Part shown: piece by piece, positions 10,382 to 19,250 of the stretch
Numbering within the stretch: position 1 is the stretch's first letter
How the letters are laid out: each line of letters begins with the position of its first letter
Assembly: GCA_949128115.1 (NCBI GenBank)
Contig: OX421965.1
Coordinates: 58,894,012 to 58,958,011, forward strand
DNA length: 64,000 nt
DNA from: Anaspis maculata
Lineage: Eukaryota; Arthropoda; Insecta; Coleoptera; Scraptiidae
Direction: 5' to 3'
Notes under the pieces: model-generated
The model's input: only the letters and a program-made list of their open reading frames with translations
The model's database searches: none
Told to the model about the DNA's origin: nothing
Made by a program: the position numbers and the translations under genes

Positions 10382-12195
10382 ATTTTGAAATAGTAAAATT
10401 AAAATATTTAAGTTTATTAAAAAAAACAAAAAAAAAATTTAAATAAATTAATGAATAAATAAATTAAATGTGGTTATTGGCTTATAATCTCTTTCCTCTT
10501 TTAATCAAATATTTACGAATGAATTAAATTACCTACTAAATTAAATTTCAGTGAATCATGAATGAATTCCCTTTTTCGTAGTACTACCAAACTGGGTTAC
10601 AGCAGCAAATTCAATCACTGGGTTTGCAAATTGCTCTTGCGAACACTTATCTTGTAAAAAAAAAAGGAAAAAAAAAAGAACTTAATAATTAAATTTAATA
10701 ATTAACCAATAAGAGCAGGTACTCAACAAAAGCGGAAATGTGAAGTGAACACAAAACAGAAGGATAAAACAAAGTAATAAATAATCAAGGACTTTTCTTG
10801 CAACAAAATTATAGGTATCTAGTGCTGGTACTAAAATTCTCTCAAATAAACAAAATAACACAATTTAACAATGAAGGTAAGTGGGTTCCTTTATTTCACG
10901 GACTACACGAAATTTGCTCGTTCGTTTTCTTGGTGTGGAAGCAGCCTCAGGCAACAAATTAGTTTTGTGCAACTTACTCTTTTCGTCGGGAACAACAGAG
11001 CATAAACTAATTAACCGGAAAATGGACCGGCTTCCTCCACCTTTTTCCTGGGTCGCAGGCCTTCAGAAGGGATAAGATTCAACTGATAGAAGCTCCAGAA
11101 CGATCGAATCAACAGAGCAGGCAGTATACAACTTATCCCAAAGCGGCAGCAAAATGGCGGGCCACAAGCAGAAGTGCGTTGAATTTCTACAGCACAGACA
11201 CGATGTCGTAATCAATTCGGTATAAAGACCCGAGCAAAGAACCCTAAAATTGCAAAGGTTAGCTTCTCCAGAAAAAAAGAAAATGTCCAATCGAATTGTC
11301 ACCTCGAATGAGGGTTTCTCTTTGTTTCTATATGGTCTTTCTGTTTCGCAGAAATTCTTCGACAACCCTCGGCGGGTGTGTGCGGAATGGAGAAAACAAA
11401 ACAACAACAGAAGCCTACAAGAAACGAAAATGTGAAAAACAAAGTTAATTGCGACGAAACGTGAAGCTTACCCTCCGATCTTGTGAGGTATAGGTACGTT
11501 GGGGATGAAAAATAATCAACCAACTCTGATCTTTTGGTCTCGGTTCCTTCCTTTAAATCTCGTTGAAAATTCTAGGTTTGTTAATCCCCAATCGTGGGTG
11601 GCAAAAGGTGCTCAATAATACTAAACTTCAACCTTTTTTTTTCAGCCAAAAGAGAATCCTGGTTTATCCCGAATCGTCGGTATCCAAACAAAGAATTTTT
11701 ACAAAATTCTCCTAAAACCTTTTTCTTCAACGAGACGTGGAACTAAACTAAAACCGAGAGAAAAAAAAAAACGTAGACCAAGAAAAAGAAGAAAAATAAA
11801 AACCAAAGAAAAAGTCTACTGCCACTTTTTCCCGTTTTCTTGCCGACTCGATAGAGTGAGGTGTTATCTACAATTCCGGCATTAAATACACGGCTCGATC
11901 GCAACAATAACAAAGCAGGTAGGTACCTACGTAGAATTAATCTGCTGTAATGTGTGCTCTGTTCTAGGTAAAAGAAAGAGAAAAGAACCAAAGCAAAGGT
12001 AATGCCTCGACGGAGATAAACATGCATAAGACTACCCACAACTAAAAGAATTTTTAAAGAAGAAGCCAGAATCAAAATAATAATGAATGCAGAGTGATAA
12101 AACAAAAATAAATTAAACCTAACAAATAAACTCTCGTGGACCACCTAAATATAGTGTTTTTCTACCACAATTTTTCAGGTTGTCAAATTTAACCG

Positions 12196-15100
12196 TTACA
12201 AATCCCCCCCTTCCTTCGAAGGAGAGAAACATCCTATGTTTCTCGACAAATCAGCACAACAATTAACAGAAACGTCTGATCCTTCAACGTAGGACTTGAG
12301 GTCTTTCGCGTGCCAAACTCCCTGAGGTACTCCATAAGGATCCTGCAACTGATACGTCCACGGGCTAATCTTCTTCTGGATAACATAAGGTCCGACATAC
12401 TTAGACGCTAATTTTGAAGTGTAGTACTGGGCCGCATCTGATAGAGAAAAATTTCTTCTCAAAACCTTCTGATCGATGTGAAAATCTTCAGCACGACGCC
12501 TCAAATCATAATGGCGTTTGTTACGCTCGTTCGCTTGAAAGATTTTCTTTCGGACCTGATGATAGATTTTCAACATGGTTTCGCTCTTCGTGACGGGATC
12601 TACAGGTTGGTCAGAAACCATTTCTTCTCTTTTCTGATTTCCACTTAAGGAAATCTCTCGCCCAAAGTTCATAAAGTACGGTGTGTACGCGGTAACTTCA
12701 TGTTTCGAAGTACGTATGGCGCAGGTTACAGGTTGCAAATAATCGTCCCAGGTTCGCTGATCTTCTTTGACATAACAGGAAAGCATAGTCTTCAGTACTC
12801 GATTGACCCGCTCTACAGGATTCGCCTGTGGGTGATAATTCGCGGTGAACTTTATATGGATGTCATACTTCTTACATAATCTATCAAATTCCTTGCCACG
12901 AAATTGTGGGCCGTTATCGCAGATAATCGTTGAAGGAGTACCGAACATCAAGATAACGCTGTCTTCCAAATACTTGACAATTGCAGGTGCAACAGCTTTT
13001 CGTAAAGCACATGTTACCACAAATTTGGAGAAGATATCAGCCACCACTAGAATATATTTGTGTCCTTTTCGTGACCGAGGAAGCGGTCCAACTAGATCTA
13101 CGCTTATAGTTTGCCATGGCCGTCTTGGTGGGGTGTGCGAATGCATGAATCCAGGTGGTGACTTCTGAACAGGTTTGTGTGACTGACACGTATAACATCG
13201 AGCGATATAACTTGATACATCTTGTCGCATTTTCGGCCAAGTGTAAAGCTCTGCAAGACGAGAAAAAGTTTTCGAAACTCCCACATGACCTGAAGTGGGT
13301 TCATCATGAAACTTCTTCATTAACTCTGAGCGATCTTGTTTCGGGACAACCTGTTTCCAACACTCATAATCTTCCACTAGCTGAACTGATCGGTTGATGA
13401 TATATTTGAACACGATCCCATCCTGCAGTCGAAACTGTGGATATTTGTCGGGAGTCTCGGTGAGTTTTCGAACGAGATTAACATACCACTTATCACTACT
13501 TTCAGTGTTCTTTTCCTGAGTTTGGTCTCGATCCAAGGTAATTGCTTCTATCTTCGGAACGGATCTCGATAGCAAATCAGGAACCACATGATATTTGCCT
13601 TTTCGGTGAATTATGGTGTAATCATACGGTTGAAGACGTAGGGCCCAGCGAGCGAGACGACCTTGAGGATCTTTGAGACGGTGTAGCCAGATTAAGCTAT
13701 GGTGATCCGTGATGATTTCAAAATGCGTGCCTTCCAAGTAATGCCTCAGTTTCTCTACTGACCAGATCGCCGACAAACATTCGCGCTCTGTAGTTGAGAA
13801 GTTCTTTTCTTGTCTAGTAAGCGATCTCGATAAGTAGCAGATGACATGCTCTTTTCCGTCATGAGTCTGAGAGAGTACGGCTCCTATCCCATATCCCGAT
13901 GCATCCGTCTGAAGGCTAAATGGCTTCGTGAAGTCAGGGCAGCTCAGTATCGGAGCTGAGACCAGATGTTCTTTAATTCTTCTGAAGGCTTGAGCGCAGG
14001 CGTCAGTCCAGCGGAACGAAACGTTTTTCTTCGTGAGCTCGGTCAAGGGTGCGACAACCGTAGAAAACTCTGGAACGAATCGTCTGTACCATGAAGCGGT
14101 ACCTAGGAAACTGCGGATATCTTTGGCATTCTGAGGTGTTGGAATGTCTAACATGGCTCTGATCTTCTCAGGATCCGTCCGAAGTCCGCGGCGGTCCACC
14201 ACGTAGCCAAGATATCTCAGCTCTGGCCTACAAAACTGACACTTTTCTTTGCTTACTGCTAGACCAGCTGCACGTAGTCGATCGAAAACAATTGCCAAGG
14301 TTTTTAGATGTTCTTCGAAGTCTTGAGAAATCACGACGATGTCGTCAAGGTAGACCATTACCGATGGTTGCAGATCGGGGCCAAGCACAGAATCGATTAT
14401 ACGTTGCCACGTGGCCGGAGCATTCGTCAGTCCAAAACTCATCTTAGTGAACTGGTAAAGTCCGCGACCGGGTACAGTAAATGCAGTCAATTCCCGTGAC
14501 TCAAGTGCTAGTGGCACTTGCCAGTAGGCGCTCTTGATGTCAAGTGTACTCATATATCTTGCGTCTCTCAAAGAATCCAAAATGGCGGAAATATAAGGAA
14601 TTGGGTACGCATCTTTTTTTGTTACGGAATTCAATTGTCGATAATCGACGCAAAATCTTTGCGAACCGTCTTTCTTTGGCACCAGACATACCGGTGAGGA
14701 CCAGGAACTCTTCGAAGGTTCAACTACGCCGAGCTGTAACATATTATCCAACTCTTCTTCAATCATTTTCTGCCTATGTGGTGATACACGGTAATACCTT
14801 TGCTTGAGTGGCTGCGCTCCAGGCAACAGTTCAATTCGATGGTATACATCCAAACTTCCCAAAGGTGCAGTGGGTGAAATCAACTTTTCTTTTATCAACT
14901 GGTTCAAAGTTTCCTGCTGCTGAAGGTTCAGATCTTGTCCGTCCCGGAGGCTGTTGATTTCCGGTTCACGAGATGAAGAGAAATGCCACACATCTTGATT
15001 CAGGTCCGGTATTATATTCATTGCTTTCCAAAAGTCAACTCCGAGAATAAGTTCATGTGGGGAGGAAGGAATCACGAGAATTTTGATGATCTTGATGGTG

Positions 15101-15435
15101 TCCATGAGTCTGATTGGTGCTTCCACAAATCCTTCTGATAAGCAAGATGTTCCATCCGCCACAGTACAATTTTGAATTTCGGGACGAAGGCCAAGGCCAA
15201 GATTTTGAAGAATAAGCCAACCTCTTGCTCCCGCTATGGTACAGGTCGCACCACTATCCAGCAGTCCCAACATTGTACGTCCAAGAATTGATACTCGTAG
15301 ATATGGTCTTTGATCAGAGCCAGCGTGAGAGATGATGTAGTCGATAACAGGGTTGAGCGGATCGGTAAGGGTAGTTCGAGTGTCTGGGAAAATTAGCCGA
15401 CCCTTTAATTTTCCCGTCTTCCGTTTCCCGCACGA
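12196..15435 (-). CDS. pol: Gypsy Pol, unit 1 (protease, RT, RNase H, integrase)
   Basis: Polyprotein for reverse transcription and integration. The -1 frame is open from 15435, and expression is expected as Gag-Pol by frameshifting. The first Met is at 15273, only five residues before the protease DSGAT, so internal initiation is unlikely. Numbered from that Met: protease D-S-G-A-T 6-10; RT catalytic D245 in LDIKSAY and YLDD 308-311; RNase H DAS about 457-459 and TDHHS about 522-526; integrase HHCC H656, H663, C693, C696; catalytic D726, D786 and E821 (D35E spacing); GPY motif about 961-963. There is no chromodomain and no env ORF. The stop codon is supplied by the first bases of the LTR. 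All catalytic residues are present, so the copy looks competent. Confidence 0.95.
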   Translation of the reverse strand, partial: SCGKRKTGKLKGRLIFPDTRTTLTDPLNPVIDYIISHAGSDQRPYLRVSILGRTMLGLLDSGATCTIAGARGWLILQNLGLGLRPEIQNCTVADGTSCLSEGFVEAPIRLMDTIKIIKILVIPSSPHELILGVDFWKAMNIIPDLNQDVWHFSSSREPEINSLRDGQDLNLQQQETLNQLIKEKLISPTAPLGSLDVYHRIELLPGAQPLKQRYYRVSPHRQKMIEEELDNMLQLGVVEPSKSSWSSPVCLVPKKDGSQRFCVDYRQLNSVTKKDAYPIPYISAILDSLRDARYMSTLDIKSAYWQVPLALESRELTAFTVPGRGLYQFTKMSFGLTNAPATWQRIIDSVLGPDLQPSVMVYLDDIVVISQDFEEHLKTLAIVFDRLRAAGLAVSKEKCQFCRPELRYLGYVVDRRGLRTDPEKIRAMLDIPTPQNAKDIRSFLGTASWYRRFVPEFSTVVAPLTELTKKNVSFRWTDACAQAFRRIKEHLVSAPILSCPDFTKPFSLQTDASGYGIGAVLSQTHDGKEHVICYLSRSLTRQEKNFSTTERECLSAIWSVEKLRHYLEGTHFEIITDHHSLIWLHRLKDPQGRLARWALRLQPYDYTIIHRKGKYHVVPDLLSRSVPKIEAITLDRDQTQEKNTESSDKWYVNLVRKLTETPDKYPQFRLQDGIVFKYIINRSVQLVEDYECWKQVVPKQDRSELMKKFHDEPTSGHVGVSKTFSRLAELYTWPKMRQDVSSYIARCYTCQSHKPVQKSPPGFMHSHTPPRRPWQTISVDLVGPLPRSRKGHKYILVVADIFSKFVVTCALRKAVAPAIVKYLEDSVILMFGTPSTIICDNGPQFRGKEFDRLCKKYDIHIKFTANYHPQANPVERVNRVLKTMLSCYVKEDQRTWDDYLQPVTCAIRTSKHEVTAYTPYFMNFGREISLSGNQKREEMVSDQPVDPVTKSETMLKIYHQVRKKIFQANERNKRHYDLRRRAEDFHIDQKVLRRNFSLSDAAQYYTSKLASKYVGPYVIQKKISPWTYQLQDPYGVPQGVWHAKDLKSYVEGSDVSVNCCADLSRNIGCFSPSKEGGDL
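12204..12216 (-). other. Polypurine tract, unit 1
   Basis: On the minus strand AAGGAAGGGGGGG followed by ATT sits directly before the LTR start TGTAACGG. It is the expected primer site for plus-strand DNA synthesis and lies inside the last codons of pol. Confidence 0.85.
15367..15429 (-). promoter_or_regulatory. -1 ribosomal frameshift signal with pseudoknot, unit 1
   Basis: Slippery heptamer GGGAAAC at 15423-15429 is read G_GGA_AAC in the gag frame. A 7-nt spacer is followed by a perfect 10-bp stem: 5' arm 15406-15415 (GGGAAAATTA), 3' arm 15386-15395 (TAATTTTCCC). Loop bases AAGGGT (15400-15405) can pair with ACCCTT at 15367-15372, completing an H-type pseudoknot. The heptamer lies inside the gag/pol overlap (15405-15435) and the gag stop is within the stem-loop. 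The layout fits known retroviral -1 signals. Confidence 0.82.
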
Positions 15436-16730
15436 TTACAAGAAGGACAACTCTGTACGGTAACATTTGGCTGACCACATCGATAACACATTTTCTTCCT
15501 TGGTTCACGACAATTGCGAAAAACATGGCCTTTTCTTCCACAGTTCCAGCAAGAAGCAGATCCATTCAAATTTCTCTCAGGTTCCACTGGCATTACCACC
15601 TGATGTTCGAAGTACGCCAAATCTGGTTCCAGTAAACGACCAGCTTGCCGAGATGGTGGAGGCTTGAATGCTTCTAACGCTTGCTTCCTCGCTTCAAGCT
15701 TTAAACCCAGATCCAGAAGTTCTTCACGAGTAGAGATTTGGTGAAGTCCCAACTGTTGTTGGAAGTAAGGAGAAATATTTCGACTCAGGATCTTCAGTTT
15801 AGTCTTCTCGGATACTTTTCCAGTAAGTCGATTGAAAAGATTATCCATCACCGCCAAATAAACGCCAATCGATTCTGTAGGACCTTGGGTGCGTTTGCGA
15901 ATTTCCTCGAAGAGATGCTCATCGTAATCAGCAGGCAAAAACTGTCTTCTCAGCTGATACACCAGCGAATTCCAATCGGAAACCTGTTTTCTCATGGATC
16001 GGTACCAGACTAGGGCTTTTCCTTTAAACAGATCAATGGCCGATATAAAAAGCTCGACCTCAGATATTTGACGCGATGTCCTCAACTCCTCAATCCTCTC
16101 TAAAAATGAATTGACTGACATATCATTCGGCTCTCCAGAAAACTTGAGGTTCCATTGTGAAGGCGGTATACTTTTTATTCTAGGCTGAGGCTGTGGTACA
16201 GAAAGAAGTGAAGACGATGCTAAAGGTGGGTCCTCATCACTCTCCGAACCGGTAGACGAAGATCCACTCCCATCTAAACACACTGCAGCCAAGGAGGTAT
16301 GAAGAGACTTCTCATGTCGTCGAGTTTTCCGAGATACCTCCGACTTCAAATTCAGCAAGTCGACAATAAATTTGGACTTCGCGGATTTCTGCTCCGCTGA
16401 AATTGCTTGACATTTATTCGCTCTCCCAAGTCCATGCGCAACTTTAGTGTTTAGTTTCGTCAGAGCTGATTTATCGCTTCCATCAAAACTTGCAATCAAA
16501 CCCTGGATTTCGGCAATCTTCGCAGTTAACGCAACCTTATCTTCATCAAATTGGAAGGGATATTCCGGATATTCCAACGGCGTTGACTGTTTCTCTAGAC
16601 GAAGTAATTGTCGAAGCGTTTTCCTCATCTCATCGGCCCCCTGAACACCAGTGATACCTCTCACCGTTAATTCGTAGGTTAACTCCTCAGTGGACAACCG
16701 ATTAACTTCAAAGTTAAGTTTTGAAGCCAT
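15405..16730 (-). CDS. gag: Gypsy Gag, unit 1
   Basis: The 441-residue structural protein that forms the virus-like particle and packages RNA. The start sits in a strong context (A at -3, G at +4). The N-terminal half is charged and helical-looking, with a serine/aspartate-rich linker near residues 150-175. The central part resembles a Ty3-type capsid region (the W-N-L-K-F-S-G segment, then a W-Y-R-S motif). The C-terminal nucleocapsid has one canonical CCHC knuckle, C-x2-C-x4-H-x4-C. A second Cys array follows in which the histidine position is valine, so it is a degenerate knuckle. The arginine-rich tail overlaps the pol frame by 31 nt and contains the frameshift site. Confidence 0.92.
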   Translation of the reverse strand: MASKLNFEVNRLSTEELTYELTVRGITGVQGADEMRKTLRQLLRLEKQSTPLEYPEYPFQFDEDKVALTAKIAEIQGLIASFDGSDKSALTKLNTKVAHGLGRANKCQAISAEQKSAKSKFIVDLLNLKSEVSRKTRRHEKSLHTSLAAVCLDGSGSSSTGSESDEDPPLASSSLLSVPQPQPRIKSIPPSQWNLKFSGEPNDMSVNSFLERIEELRTSRQISEVELFISAIDLFKGKALVWYRSMRKQVSDWNSLVYQLRRQFLPADYDEHLFEEIRKRTQGPTESIGVYLAVMDNLFNRLTGKVSEKTKLKILSRNISPYFQQQLGLHQISTREELLDLGLKLEARKQALEAFKPPPSRQAGRLLEPDLAYFEHQVVMPVEPERNLNGSASCWNCGRKGHVFRNCREPRKKMCYRCGQPNVTVQSCPSCNRAGNGRREN

Positions 16731-17210
16731 GATGACGTAAGCGTTTTCAACGATAAACAGAACAATGTAAAATCGACACGAAATCGATACCTAACACCTA
16801 ATAAGTAAATACCTAACACTAAAAACAAGACAAATAAGATTACGAAAGAAAAAAAAAACAAAAGGGGAAAAACAAACAAAGGTCACGATACTCAACTGAA
16901 ATACCTACCTCGCAAAAATATAGACCGCAATAATTATAATAGGTGAGTAGATCAACAGTATCGACCAATACAATGCGCGTACAAAATACACAACAAGAAC
17001 ACACAAAAAAAAAATACACCAGTTTACAAGGAGGAGGAAGTACCTATTTCAAAACTTCAAACTTTGTTGTGATTAGTAAGTTGTTGAGTCTTGCTGAGTG
17101 AATTCAACTTAAACACCTTTGAAATAACTAAAAGTGACACTAAGTGTACCAGATACCTATTTTTTTTTAAGTCCAATTTTACTCCAGCAAAAAAAAAAAA
17201 AATATGCCAG
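16731..17210 (-). other. 5' leader of unit 1
   Basis: This 480-bp untranslated leader lies between the primer site and the gag start. It is A-rich on the + strand (U-rich in the transcript). A 66-codon hydrophobic upstream ORF (16679-16879, minus) overlaps the gag start in another frame by 52 nt. Packaging and dimerisation signals would be expected here, but none can be recognised by eye. Confidence 0.6.
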
Positions 17211-17228
17211 GCCCCACGTTGGGCGCCA
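17211..17228 (-). other. Primer-binding site for tRNA-Lys(1,2), unit 1
   Basis: The minus strand reads TGGCGCCCAACGTGGGGC, an 18-nt match to the complement of the 3' end of tRNA-Lys(1,2), the primer known for several retroviruses. It is separated by 4 nt (AATT) from the end of the 5' LTR at 17233. Confidence 0.88.
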
Positions 17229-17925
17229 AATTTGTCATATGTTTTTTTACCTTAGGGGTATATGCACAGCTGGGGGTGCGAGGAGTCAGGTTGTTCAGAC
17301 CCTCTTAGAGCAACGACAAATTAAATTTTTCGACCACCACAACCCCTAATTGAAAATGAAGGTGGTGATCACCGGGCTAGCAATAGAGTTGGGGTGGATT
17401 CTTAGCTGGACTTCCAAGAAAAAAAAAAAAAAAACTAATTTTGAAATAGTAAAATTAAAATATTTAAGTTTATTAAAAAAAACAAAAAAAAAATTTAAAT
17501 AAATTAATGAATAAATAAATTAAATGTGGTTATTGACTTATAATCTCTTTCCTCTTTTAATCAAATATTTACGAATGAATTAAATTACCTACTAAATTAA
17601 ATTTCAGTGAATCATGAATGAATTCCCTTTTTCGTAGTACTACCAAACTGGGTTACAGCAGCAAATTCAATCACTGGGTTTGCAAATTGCTCTTGCGAAC
17701 ACTTATCTTGTTAAAAAAAAGGAAAAAAAAAAGAACTTAATAATTAAATTTAATAATTAACCAATAAGAGCAGGTACTCAACAAAAGCGGAAATGTGAAG
17801 TGAACACAAAACAAAAGGATAAAACAAAGTGATAAATAATCAAGGACTTTTCTTGCAACAAAATTATAGGTATCTAGTGCTGGTACTAAAATTCTCTCAA
17901 ATAAACAAAATAACACAATTTAACA

Positions 17926-18940
17926 ATGAAGGTAAGTGGGTTCCTTTATTTCACGGACTACACGAAATTTGCTCGTTCGTTTTCTTGGTGTGGAAGCAGC
18001 CTCAGGCAACAAATTAGTTTTGTGCAACTTACTCTTTTCGTCGGGAACAACAGAGCATAAACTAATTAACCGGAAAATGGACCGGCTTCCTCCACCTTTT
18101 TCCTGGGTCGCAGGCCTTCAGAAGGGATAAGATTCAACTGATAGAAGCTCCAGAACGATCGAATCAACAGAGCAGGCAGTATACAACTTATCCCAAAGCG
18201 GCGGCAAAATGGCGGGCCACAAGCAGAAGTGCGTTGAATTTCTACAGCACAGACACGATGTCGTAATCAATTCGGTATAAAGACCCGAGCAAAGAACCCT
18301 AAAATTGCAAAGGTTAGCTTCTCCAGAAAAAAAGAAAATGTCCAATCGAATTGTCACCTCGAATGAGGGTTTCTCTTTGTTTCTATATGGTCTTTCTGTT
18401 TCGCAGAAATTCTTCGACAACCCTCGGCGGGTGTGTGCGGAATGGAGAAAACAAAACAACAACAGAAGCCTACAAGAAACGAAAATGTGAAAAACAAAGT
18501 TAATTGCGACGAAACGTGAAGCTTACCCTCCGATCTTGTGAGGTATAGGTACGTTGGGGATGAAAAATAATCAACCAACTCTGATCTTTTGGTCTCGGTT
18601 CCTTCCTTTAAATCTCGTTGAAAATTCTAGGTTTGTTAATCCCCAATCGTGGGTGGCAAAAGGTGCTCAATAATACTAAACTTCAACCTTTTTTTTTCAG
18701 CCAAAAGAGAATCCTGGTTTATCCCGAATCGTCGGTATCCAAACAAAGAATTTTTACAAAATTCTCCTAAAACCTTTTTCTTCAACGAGACGTGGAACTA
18801 AACTAAAACCGAGAGAAAAAAAAAAACGTAGACCAAGAAAAAGAAGAAAAATAAAAACCAAAGAAAAAGTCTACTGCCACTTTTTCCCGTTTTCTTGCCG
18901 ACTCGATAGAGTGAGGTGTTATCTACAATTCCGGCATTAA
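17926..18940 (+). other. Candidate spliced antisense ORF inside the LTR (equivalents in all four LTRs)
   Basis: Antisense to the element, ATGAAG is followed at once by a perfect donor, GTAAGT (17932). After 769 bp there is a strong acceptor, T-rich tract plus CAG (to 18700). Joining them gives an 81-codon frame ending TAA at 18938-18940. Its centre is very rich in Arg and Lys, like a nuclear-localisation or RNA-binding segment. The frame is open in all four LTRs (LTR4 has one substitution). The basic tract comes from an A/G-rich low-complexity run, so an open frame could be fortuitous; no transcript evidence is available. Confidence 0.3.
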
Positions 18941-19199
18941 ATACACGGCTCGATCGCAACAATAACAAAGCAGGTAGGTACCTACGTAGAATTAATCTGC
19001 TGTAATGTGTGCTCTGTTCTAGGTAAAAGAAAGAGAAAAGAACCAAAGCAAAGGTAATGCCTCGACGGAGATAAACATGCATAAGACTACCCACAACTAA
19101 AAGAATTTTTAAAGAAGAAGCCAGAATCAAAATAATAATGAATGCAGAGTGATAAAACAAAAATAAATTAAACCTAACAAATAAACTCTCGTGGACCAC
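18798..19199 (-). other. 133-codon hydrophobic ORF in the LTR, sense orientation
   Basis: Located near the 5' edge of the LTR in the element's own orientation, with equivalents in the other LTRs (127 codons in LTR4 after a 1-bp insertion near 33279). It is rich in Leu, Phe and Ile, with several stretches that could span a membrane. Much of the composition reflects the T-rich strand of a low-complexity tract, so I regard it as probably not a gene. Confidence 0.15.
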
Positions 19200-19250
19200 C
19201 TAAATATAGTGTTTTTCTACCACAATTTTTCAGGTTGTCAAATTTAACCG

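Larger units (their letters stand above)
8219..12200 (-). repeat. LTR1 (downstream LTR of unit 1), split by a nested retroelement
   Basis: Begins TGTCATATG and ends CCGTTACA on the + strand, matching LTR2-4 once the insertion at 8432-10381 is removed (about 2.03 kb remain). Private variants relative to LTR4 include G at 10480, G at 10759 and A at 10776 on the left, and C at 10945 and A at 11692 on the right. The poly-A run near 8405-8424 is longer than in the other LTRs. Confidence 0.92.

Noticed and set aside
12845..13397. Plus-strand ORFs inside gag and pol (and equivalents in units 2 and 3)
   Set aside because: They are frame shadows of the minus-strand coding sequence and have no independent support.
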